From Streptomyces olivochromogenes (GTDB lineage: Bacteria > Actinomycetota > Actinomycetes > Streptomycetales > Streptomycetaceae), in assembly GCF_001514115.1 (NCBI RefSeq), contig NZ_KQ948456.1:279018-343017 (forward strand): a stretch of 64,000 bases of DNA. The letters run 5' to 3'. The notes beneath the pieces are model-generated. The model made no database searches. It was not told where the DNA came from and was given only the letters and a program-made list of their open reading frames with translations. Shown here in pieces: positions 58,213 through 64,000 of this stretch. Numbering within the stretch: the stretch's first letter is position 1; each line of letters opens with the position of its first letter. Made by a program: the position numbers and the translations under genes.

Positions 58213-58409
58213 TCAGCTATCCGGCTTGCGTTTCCGTGGCGAACCTGGCCAAGCAACTCAGAGGAGCTACAACTAGGGCCATACGACATTTGCTAGGCAT
58301 AACAGAACATGTGTGGTCGAAGACGTACTACGCCGCTTCCGCCGGCGCGCACTCGTCCGCCAAGTTCGACCAGTACGTCGAACGTCTGGAACAGCCTGTC
58401 AACAACTAG
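58213..58409 (+). pseudogene. tnpA: tnpA (IS200-type Y1 transposase), C-terminal remnant
   Basis: The frame VTVSYPACVSVANLAKQLRG then TEHVWSKTYYAASAGAHSSA and KFDQYVERLEQPVNN parallels the C-terminal half of IS200/IS605 TnpA (VxxLVNxLKG; HLWSxSYFAAS; QYIExQ). The N-terminal half, with the HUH motif, is missing. Confidence 0.6.
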
Positions 58410-58495
58410 GCATCAATAGACCCCACGTGTCCCGCGCCCTTCGCCCTTCCGTCAAGATGTCAGGAACACATAAGCATCTGGAGGGGAACCCAGAG

Positions 58496-59491
58496 ATGAG
58501 CTACAACCAGCCGGGCCCGTACGGTGGGCCGCCCCAGCAGCCCGGACCGTATGGTCAGCCGGGGCAGCAGGGCCCTTACGGCCAGCCGCCGCAGGCTCCC
58601 CAGCCCGGTTACGGCTACCCGCAGCAGGCTCCTCCGCAGCCCGGCTACGGCTACCCCCAGCAGGCTCCCCAGGGTGTCCCGCCGCAGACTCCCCCGTACG
58701 GTCAGCAGCCCGAGTACGGCCAGCAGCCCCCTTACGGGCAGCAGCCTCCCTACGGCCAGCAGCCCTACGGCGCCCCGCAGCCGCCCGCGCCAGGCGGTGG
58801 CAAGAAGAAGACGGCGATCGTCATCGGCTCGGTCGCGGTCGTCGCCGCGATCGCCGTGGTGGCGTATCTCGTCATCGGTGGCAGCAGCAGCAGCGGTTCG
58901 GTCGCGGACGACGGCCCGCACAAGCTGGTCGCGCCGGCGACGGTGATCAACGGTACGTACAAGAAGGCGGAAAGCGAATCCTCCTCTGACACCCTCAGCG
59001 ACAGCGATGTCGCGGACTTCCAGAAGTTCGGCGTGAAGAACGCGAAGGGCGCCAACGGGGGTTACACGAACGGCACCGGCCTGTCCCAGAAGAGCCTGTC
59101 CTTCAAGGGCGTCTACGGCACCATCGACGACCCCGAGGCCGCCGTGGACGCCATGTTCGCCAAGGTCAAGTCGGAGTCCGAGAAGGACCAGAGCGGCGAC
59201 AGCACCAAGGGCAAGCTGCTCGGCAGCCCGGAGACGGTCAACCCGTCAGGCTTCTCCAACGGCATCATGAAGTGCCAGGTGGCCCAGATCGACAACACCA
59301 GCTCGTCGTCCACAAGCACCGGCGCCGCCAAGACCATCACGGTGCCTTTCTGCATTTGGGGCGACCACAGCACCGTCGCACAGGTGTCGGCATTCAGCCT
59401 CGCCGGCCTGGCCTCCGGCAACGGGGGCTCGATCGATGACGTGGCGTCCCTCGCCGCCAAGCTCCGCAACGACGTGCGCGTCGCAAAGTAA
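58496..59491 (+). CDS. Pro/Gln/Gly/Tyr-rich single-pass membrane protein
   Basis: 331 aa. The first 105 residues are tandem PYGQQP/PQQPGYGY-type repeats (cytoplasmic, disordered). Then comes KKK, a TM helix (TAIVIGSVAVVAAIAVVAYL) and a 200-residue outer domain starting GSSSSGSVADDG. Two Cys (about residues 261 and 284) may form a disulfide. The domain resembles lipoprotein-like folds common in Streptomyces, with no assigned role. ATG 58496 is preceded by GGAGGGG. Confidence 0.8.
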   Translation: MSYNQPGPYGGPPQQPGPYGQPGQQGPYGQPPQAPQPGYGYPQQAPPQPGYGYPQQAPQGVPPQTPPYGQQPEYGQQPPYGQQPPYGQQPYGAPQPPAPGGGKKKTAIVIGSVAVVAAIAVVAYLVIGGSSSSGSVADDGPHKLVAPATVINGTYKKAESESSSDTLSDSDVADFQKFGVKNAKGANGGYTNGTGLSQKSLSFKGVYGTIDDPEAAVDAMFAKVKSESEKDQSGDSTKGKLLGSPETVNPSGFSNGIMKCQVAQIDNTSSSSTSTGAAKTITVPFCIWGDHSTVAQVSAFSLAGLASGNGGSIDDVASLAAKLRNDVRVAK

Positions 59492-59505
59492 CTGCTGAAC
59501 CAAGA

Positions 59506-59540
59506 TGAGGGCGCCCGGCAAGCGTTGCCAGGCGCCCTCA
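59506..59540 (+). terminator. Terminator after the Pro/Gln-rich membrane protein
   Basis: tgagggcgcc and ggcgccctca enclose an inner ggcaa/ttgcc pair, 14 bases past the stop codon. Confidence 0.85.
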
Positions 59541-59560
59541 CTACTGCCGCTCTGCCGTTG

Positions 59561-59842
59561 TCAGGCGCGGAGACAGGCAGCCTGCGCGTCTGACGGATCG
59601 ACGTGTATGTTCACCAGCCCCGAGAGGCAGGCCGGGTTCGCCACCACGCTACCCGCATGCCAAGCGGCATGGCTGCATGCTGCCTTGACCTTGGGGCCAA
59701 CCAAGTAGCCGTGGTCGCCTATGAAGTTCACGCAGCGGCTCTGGGAGGCACTTGCCGCCGTCGCCGTCACCAGCGGCACAACCCCCGCTGCCGTAACCAC
59801 ACTTGCCGCTACCAGAACCCGCTTGATCATGCGCATCTTCAT
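59561..59842 (-). CDS. Small secreted Cys-containing protein
   Basis: 93 aa. The signal peptide MKMRMIKRVLVAASVVTAAG runs on to cleavage at ASA-SQS. The mature form of about 61 residues contains four Cys (spacing about 18, 15 and 17 residues), enough for two disulfides. FIGDHGYLVGPKVKAACSHA is the most distinctive stretch; similar short secreted proteins occur in many streptomycetes. ATG 59842 has GGAGG eight bases upstream. Function unknown. Confidence 0.8.
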   Translation of the reverse strand: MKMRMIKRVLVAASVVTAAGVVPLVTATAASASQSRCVNFIGDHGYLVGPKVKAACSHAAWHAGSVVANPACLSGLVNIHVDPSDAQAACLRA

Positions 59843-60049
59843 GTAGCACCCTCCCGTTTTCAGCTCACCGGCCATGCGAACGAATGACCGATGCGGTCGG
59901 TGCTACTAGATACGAGACAGGGTCCGATTCCAGGATTTGTCGTGAACCTGGCGTAATCTCTCCATCGTGACCGGTCCGGCAAAGTACGCCACGAGATCCG
60001 GCACGAACTACAGCGGCGTATCGGACGCCAACGTGGAGCTTCGCCACCA

Positions 60050-60229
60050 TCAGAGCGAGGAGCATGGGGCGGAGGAGTCTGCATGAGACGGGACGGCCAG
60101 TCGCGAAACCTGCGTCATCCCCTGAGCCTTGCGCAGAGAGGCGAGTTCATGGCCTCGCTCCGCATCGACCATCTCCCGCCTGATCTCGTCGATGCGGAAG
60201 CGCTTCTCCGGAGTGAAGTCGGCGCTCAC
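60050..60229 (-). pseudogene. Truncated XRE-type antitoxin/regulator
   Basis: From GTG 60229 the frame reads SADFTPEKRFRIDEIRREMV, then ELASLRKAQGMTQ, the first helix of a Cro/CI-type HTH. It then runs into unrelated sequence. The rest of the HTH is missing. Confidence 0.5.
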
Positions 60230-60256
60230 GTGCCAGGCTGCCAAGCCTCCCCCCTC

Positions 60257-60590
60257 CTGCGAAGCCCTGGGAGTGAGGTCGAGCGTCCGGACGGGCAGGC
60301 CCTTCCAGCGTTCCGGATCGGCGGTGACGACGATCGCGCCGTCAGGGCGGTCAGGGGTCGGTTCAGCCGTATACCGGGTATGTGCGGTTACCCAGGTGTC
60401 TTCCTGCACAACCGCAAGAGCAGCTGACGGATCCAGGTCAAGCACGGTGAAACCGGACAGGGCTGCGATGTGCTCGGCAGCACCCGGTCAGGCTCGGTCC
60501 GCCCCTACCGACGCGCAGGCCGGAGCGTAGAGAAACCAGCCCTGCTGCTCGTGCGCACGGTGGATCAGACACGAGACCAGCACATCGCCG
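60257..60590 (-). pseudogene. PIN-domain toxin (VapC-like), disrupted
   Basis: Frame: DVLVSCLIHRAHEQQGWFLY, APACASVGADRA, stop (TGA 60488-60490), PGAAEHIAALSGFTVLDLDP, then TPDRPDGAIVVTADPERWKG and LPVRTLDLTP. This is typical of actinobacterial PIN proteins. The in-frame TGA would replace an Arg codon (CGA) of the family. The N-terminus is missing. Confidence 0.55.
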
Positions 60591-60759
60591 CACCCGACAG
60601 GACTCGGCGTGCCGCCGCTCGCTCGGCCCGCTCCTCAGGAGTGAGCAGGGTGTGGGCGAGGCGGGCCAGGTAGGCGCGCGGCGAAAGTCCGTAGGCAGCC
60701 GCTGTCTCAGCGAGCCGATCGGACACCTCTGCGGGGAAACAGATGTTCACGTGGGACAC
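60565..60759 (-). CDS. VapB-like antitoxin, probably truncated at the C-terminus
   Basis: GTG 60759 starts SHVNICFPAEVSDRLAETAA, followed by AYGLSPRAYLARLAHTLLTP and EERAERAAARRVLSGAA. The short amphipathic protein resembles ribbon-helix-helix antitoxins. Its end overlaps the start of the decayed PIN gene in another frame, the usual arrangement of such pairs. With the toxin broken it may be a relic. Confidence 0.5.
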   Translation of the reverse strand: MSHVNICFPAEVSDRLAETAAAYGLSPRAYLARLAHTLLTPEERAERAAARRVLSGAAMCWSRV

Positions 60760-60817
60760 AATGAGATGTTTCCCGTTCCCCAACAGGGCACGGATAGGCA
60801 CCCGTACCTCGTACGGC

Positions 60818-60860
60818 AAAAAAGAGAGGCGCCCGACGACATCCGCCGAGCGCCCCTCTT
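60818..60860 (-). terminator. clpX terminator with T-run
   Basis: On the minus strand aagaggggcgc pairs with gcgcctctctt around a 20-base loop and is followed by six T, just past the clpX stop. This is one of the few classical intrinsic terminators in the window. Confidence 0.75.
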
Positions 60861-60876
60861 CGCGTATACGTACCGC

Positions 60877-62163
60877 CTACGCCGTCTTCTGCTCGCCCGG
60901 GCCGCGCCCGCGGGCGTCGCGCGGGATCAGCGTCGGGTTGACGTTGGACAGGACGACGTCCGCCGTGATGACGACCCTCGCCACGTCCTTGCGCGAGGGA
61001 ACCTCGTACATGACCGCCTGGAGGACCTCCTCCATGATGGCGCGCAGGCCGCGCGCGCCGGTCTGGCGGAGGATCGCCTGGTCGGCGATGGCTTCCAGGG
61101 CCTCGCGCTCGAAGTCCAGCTCCACGCCGTCGAGTTCGAACAGGCGCTGGTACTGCTTCACGAGCGCGTTGCGCGGCTCCACGAGGATCTGGAGGAGAGC
61201 CGGCCGGTCGAGGTTGTGGACCGAGGTGATGACGGGCAGCCGGCCGATGAACTCGGGGATCATGCCGAACTTCACCAGGTCCTCGGGCATGACCGCCTCG
61301 AACTGGTCCTTGGACTCGAGCTCGCGCTTGGAGCGGATCGTCGCGCCGAAGCCGATGCCCTTGGCACCCGCCCTCGACTCGATGAGCTTCTCCAGGCCCG
61401 CGAAGGCGCCGCCCACGATGAACAGGACGTTCGTCGTGTCGATCTGGATGAACTCCTGGTGGGGGTGCTTGCGTCCGCCCTGGGGCGGAACGGAGGCCGT
61501 CGTGCCCTCCAGGATCTTGAGCAGTGCCTGCTGGACGCCCTCGCCGGACACGTCTCGCGTGATCGACGGGTTTTCGCTCTTACGGGCCACCTTGTCGATC
61601 TCGTCGATGTAGATGATGCCCGTCTCGGCCTTCTTGACGTCGTAGTCGGCCGCCTGGATGAGCTTCAGCAGGATGTTCTCGACGTCCTCGCCGACGTACC
61701 CCGCCTCCGTCAGCGCCGTCGCGTCGGCGATGGCGAACGGGACGTTGAGCATGCGCGCGAGCGTCTGGGCGAGCAGAGTCTTGCCGGAGCCCGTGGGGCC
61801 CAGCAGGAGGATGTTGGACTTCGCCAACTCGATGGCGTCGTCCCGGCTCTGACCGCCGCCGTTCTCACCGGCCTGGACCCGCTTGTAGTGGTTGTACACC
61901 GCGACCGAGAGGGCTTTCTTGGCCGACTCCTGGCCGACCACGTACCCCTCGAGGAACTCGTAGATCTCGCGGGGCTTCGGGAGCTCCTCCCAGCGGACCT
62001 CGCTCGTTTCCGCGAGTTCTTCTTCGATGATCTCGTTGCAGAGATCGATGCACTCGTCGCAGATGTACACACCGGGGCCTGCGATGAGCTTCTTGACCTG
62101 CTTCTGGCTCTTGCCACAGAACGAGCACTTGAGCAGATCGCCGCCGTCACCGATGCGTGCCAC
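60877..62163 (-). CDS. clpX: ATP-dependent Clp protease ATP-binding subunit ClpX
   Basis: 428 aa. The N-terminal zinc domain (LLKCSFCGKSQKQVKKLIAG; YICDECIDLC) recognises substrates. The AAA+ core has GPTGSGKTLLA (Walker A), IIYIDEIDKV (Walker B), IGFGATIRSK (the ClpP-contact IGF loop) and the sensor GARGLRAIMEE. GTG 62163 gives the family N-terminus, with GGGGAAG upstream; the frame's upstream extension is leader. It unfolds substrates for ClpP1P2. Confidence 0.98.
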   Translation of the reverse strand: MARIGDGGDLLKCSFCGKSQKQVKKLIAGPGVYICDECIDLCNEIIEEELAETSEVRWEELPKPREIYEFLEGYVVGQESAKKALSVAVYNHYKRVQAGENGGGQSRDDAIELAKSNILLLGPTGSGKTLLAQTLARMLNVPFAIADATALTEAGYVGEDVENILLKLIQAADYDVKKAETGIIYIDEIDKVARKSENPSITRDVSGEGVQQALLKILEGTTASVPPQGGRKHPHQEFIQIDTTNVLFIVGGAFAGLEKLIESRAGAKGIGFGATIRSKRELESKDQFEAVMPEDLVKFGMIPEFIGRLPVITSVHNLDRPALLQILVEPRNALVKQYQRLFELDGVELDFEREALEAIADQAILRQTGARGLRAIMEEVLQAVMYEVPSRKDVARVVITADVVLSNVNPTLIPRDARGRGPGEQKTA

Positions 62164-62263
62164 GGTGTGCTTCCCCTTCGCCTGGGAGACGCCTAGGTCC
62201 AGCGGCTCCTGGTGCTGCCTTATGTCCGACGGTACCTTGCCGAGCCCCCCGTTCGGGCCCCCC

Positions 62264-62297
62264 TTGGCGCGGTTCACTTTGTCGTGAACCGCGCCAA
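62264..62297 (-). terminator. Hairpin between clpP2 and clpX
   Basis: A perfect 14-bp stem (ttggcgcggttcac) with loop tttgtc lies about 40 bases past the clpP2 stop. It suggests that clpX has its own promoter in 62164-62263. Confidence 0.8.
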
Positions 62298-62334
62298 CGG
62301 GCGACAGACGAGCGGCAGACGATACAGCGATACG

Positions 62335-63015
62335 TCAGACGATCGCGGAACTGTTCATCTTGCGGGTGGAGATGATCTGGTCGATCAGGCCGTACGCGAG
62401 CGCGTCCTCAGCGGTGAGGATCTTGTCGCGCTCGATGTCCTCGCGGATCTTCTCGATCGGCGTGGTCGAGTGCTTGGCCAGCATGTCTTCCAGCTGCGCG
62501 CGCATCCGGAGGATCTCGTTCGCCGCGATTTCGAGGTCCGAGACCTGGCCGCGGCCGGTCTCGCTGTACGGCTGGTGGATCAGCACGCGGGCGTTCGGAA
62601 GCGCCATGCGCTTGCCCGGCGTGCCGGCGGCCAGCAGGATCGCGGCGGCCGAGGCCGCCTGGCCCATGCAGACCGTCTGGATGTCGGGCTTCACGAACTG
62701 CATCGTGTCGTAAATGGCCGTGAGGGCCGTAAACGAGCCACCGGGGCTGTTGATGTAGACCGAGATGTCACGGTCGGGGTCCATCGACTCCAGGCACAGC
62801 AGCTGCGCCATGACGTCGTTGGCGGAGGCGTCGTCGATCTGCACGCCGAGGAAGATCACGCGCTCCTCGAACAGCTTCGCGTACGGGTCGTACTCACGCA
62901 CGCCCTGCGAGGTGCGCTCGACGAAGCGCGGGATGACGTAGCGGGACTCCGCACGAGGACCGGTGTACTCGGCCTGCGTGCGGGCGTAGATGCCGCTGCC
63001 GGGGAAGTCGTTCAC
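62335..63015 (-). CDS. clpP2: ATP-dependent Clp protease proteolytic subunit ClpP2
   Basis: 226 aa serine protease. The catalytic triad motifs are MGQAASAAAILLAAG (Ser), VLIHQPYSETGRG (His) and a C-terminal Asp region. A 30-residue N-terminal propeptide-like extension is present. GTG 63015 follows AGGAG. It is the partner of ClpP1 in the mixed ClpP1P2 ring. Confidence 0.97.
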   Translation of the reverse strand: MNDFPGSGIYARTQAEYTGPRAESRYVIPRFVERTSQGVREYDPYAKLFEERVIFLGVQIDDASANDVMAQLLCLESMDPDRDISVYINSPGGSFTALTAIYDTMQFVKPDIQTVCMGQAASAAAILLAAGTPGKRMALPNARVLIHQPYSETGRGQVSDLEIAANEILRMRAQLEDMLAKHSTTPIEKIREDIERDKILTAEDALAYGLIDQIISTRKMNSSAIV

Positions 63016-63080
63016 TGTGTCTCCTGAAGAGCCTGTAAGAGCCTGGGGCGGTCGGCTGGGGGCGCTGGAGGGCCGTCTGC

Positions 63081-63116
63081 GCCGCTCCGGGGCACTGGGT
63101 GCGCCCGGAGAGCGGC
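63081..63116 (-). promoter_or_regulatory. Imperfect hairpin in the clpP1-clpP2 gap
   Basis: gccgctccgggg and cccggagagcggc can form a bulged stem between the two genes, 65 bases before clpP2. It could tune relative expression. Weak call. Confidence 0.35.
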
Positions 63117-63154
63117 AGAGGGGCCACGCGCCGCCCTGGGGGGCACTGAGGGGC

Positions 63155-63772
63155 TTACGACGCCCCTGTGCCGCCACCGCCCGGCATACCAGCAGCGGTG
63201 GGCACGATGTCGTCGATGAGGCCGTACTCCTTGGCCTCGATCGGGTCGAACCAACGGTCGCGGTCCGAGTCACGAGTGATCTGCTCGACCGTCTGACCGG
63301 TGTGGAAGGAGGTCAGCTCGGCCATCCGCTTCTTGGTGTGCAGCAGCCGCTCGGCGTGGATCTTGATGTCCGACGCGGAGCCCGCCAGGCCGGCCGAGGG
63401 CTGGTGGATCAGGATCTCGGCGTTCGGCAGGGCGAAGCGCTTGCCGGGGGTGCCCGCGCTGAGCAGGAACTGACCCATCGAGGCAGCCATGCCCATCGCG
63501 ATCGTCACCACGTCGTTCTTGATGAACTGCATGGTGTCGTAGATCGCCATGCCGGCCGTGATCGATCCGCCGGGGCTGTTGATGTAGAGGTAGATGTCCT
63601 TGTCCGGGTCGGCGGCAAGGAGCAGCAGCTGCGCCGTGATCTTGTTGGCGATGTCATCGTCGACCGCCTGGCCGAGGAAGATGATCCGCTCGCCGAGCAG
63701 TCGGTTGTAGACCTGGTCGCCGAGGCCACCACCGAAGGGTTCGCCGGCAGCTGTGGGCATCAGATTCGTCAC
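63155..63772 (-). CDS. clpP1: ATP-dependent Clp protease proteolytic subunit ClpP1
   Basis: 205 aa. MGMAASMGQFLLSAG carries the catalytic Ser, LIHQPSAGLAG the His, and RDRWFDPIEAKEYGLIDDIV the Asp region. GTG 63772 (MTNLMPTAAGEPF) has AGGTGG upstream. A Gly-rich tail closes the protein. A ClgR-like box lies about 170 bases upstream. Confidence 0.97.
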   Translation of the reverse strand: MTNLMPTAAGEPFGGGLGDQVYNRLLGERIIFLGQAVDDDIANKITAQLLLLAADPDKDIYLYINSPGGSITAGMAIYDTMQFIKNDVVTIAMGMAASMGQFLLSAGTPGKRFALPNAEILIHQPSAGLAGSASDIKIHAERLLHTKKRMAELTSFHTGQTVEQITRDSDRDRWFDPIEAKEYGLIDDIVPTAAGMPGGGGTGAS

Positions 63773-63939
63773 GTATCCACCTGCTCGTCTTACGACGGCG
63801 CCGGGCCGTCTCACGTCTTCTGCTGGGGGCGTGGGACCCCGGTGCGACAGCCGCCCGGGGCGGCTTCGGGGACTCCCCTGCCCTCGTATTCATGGACCCT
63901 AACGCGCGGGTCCCTCCGGGGAATCCCGCAGAAGGAACT

Positions 63940-63953
63940 GTTCGCTGTGAGCG
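63940..63953. promoter_or_regulatory. ClgR-like operator upstream of clpP1
   Basis: gttcgc-tgtga-gcg resembles the actinobacterial ClgR box (gttcgc, 5 bases, gcg, as I recall it), expected at the clpP1P2 promoter of Streptomyces. Confidence 0.5.
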
Positions 63954-64000
63954 CATGCGCTCCGCTGGGTCGGACAGGGGGTTTGGCGGGGCCGCGCCCC

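Larger units (their letters stand above)
56990..58409. mobile_element. Decayed IS200/IS605-family element
   Basis: The segment holds a broken tnpB on the minus strand and a 3' piece of tnpA on the plus strand. A right-end-like sequence cagggaggatgtcaagaaag lies near 57015-56996 on the minus strand, the place where the omega RNA and the cleavage site normally sit. The left end is not recognised. valS starts 40-50 bases from the right end. Confidence 0.75.

Noticed and set aside
59967..60084. Plus-strand 38-aa frame starting VTGPAKYATRSGTN
   Set aside because: No ribosome site, and it lies opposite a zone of decayed genes. Insufficient support.

Overview
The window is a high-GC chromosome segment from a Streptomyces-type actinobacterium. 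Gene order and content match the conserved core that runs pdtA/LCP-nadD-proA-proB-obgE-rpmA-rplU-RNase E/G-radical SAM pair-rodA-pbp2-mreDCB-ndk-folC-valS-clpX-clpP2-clpP1. GTG/TTG starts, codon bias and the dispersed GCGCAGTTCCCCGCGCCCCT-type palindromes also fit Streptomyces. Most genes lie on the minus strand.

Layout. 1-8.5 kb: N-terminus of an LCP ligase, nadD, two tiny membrane proteins, an M48 protease, two membrane proteins sharing a cytoplasmic SVVFDExFVRAA motif, proA and proB. 8.7-18.6 kb: a cell-wall glycopolymer locus (pyruvyl transferase-like, GT2, TagF-like polymerase, CDP-polyol synthesis fusion, sulfotransferase, PhoD) between proB and obgE. 18.8-27.6 kb: obgE, rpmA, rplU, RNase E/G, a radical-SAM partner protein and a repeat-rich membrane protein. 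27.6-39.5 kb: an accessory interval that separates the radical-SAM partner from its radical-SAM enzyme (39.7-41.7 kb). It carries TerD, a Nudix-like membrane protein, an amino-acid-permease/SpoIIE-phosphatase/HATPase fusion, an arsenic cluster (arsC-aqpS-arsR with divergent arsM), SIMPL, VOC and DUF1707 proteins. Copies of the radical-SAM 3' end lie in it. 41.7-56.9 kb: CYTH-CHAD protein, a 1.2-kb repeat field, the rodA-pbp2-mreDCB elongation/spore-wall cluster, ndk, folC and valS. 57-60.8 kb: a second plastic patch with a decayed IS200/IS605 element, a Pro/Gln/Tyr-rich membrane protein, a small secreted Cys peptide and a decayed toxin-antitoxin locus. 60.9-63.8 kb: clpX, clpP2, clpP1.

How the genes fit together. 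The two ends of the conserved core (LCP plus membrane proteins; RodA-PBP2-MreBCD) are both envelope-building machinery, and the glycopolymer genes inside the core probably feed the LCP ligase. The arsenic genes form a compact detoxification unit based on reduction, channel-mediated exit and methylation. The methyltransferase ends in an unusual Cys-Asp repeat. The most unusual gene is the transporter-phosphatase-kinase-like fusion, which looks like a membrane nutrient sensor wired to a partner-switching cascade.

Limits: all names rest on motif recognition by eye and on known Streptomyces gene order. No similarity search, structure prediction or RNA data were available.
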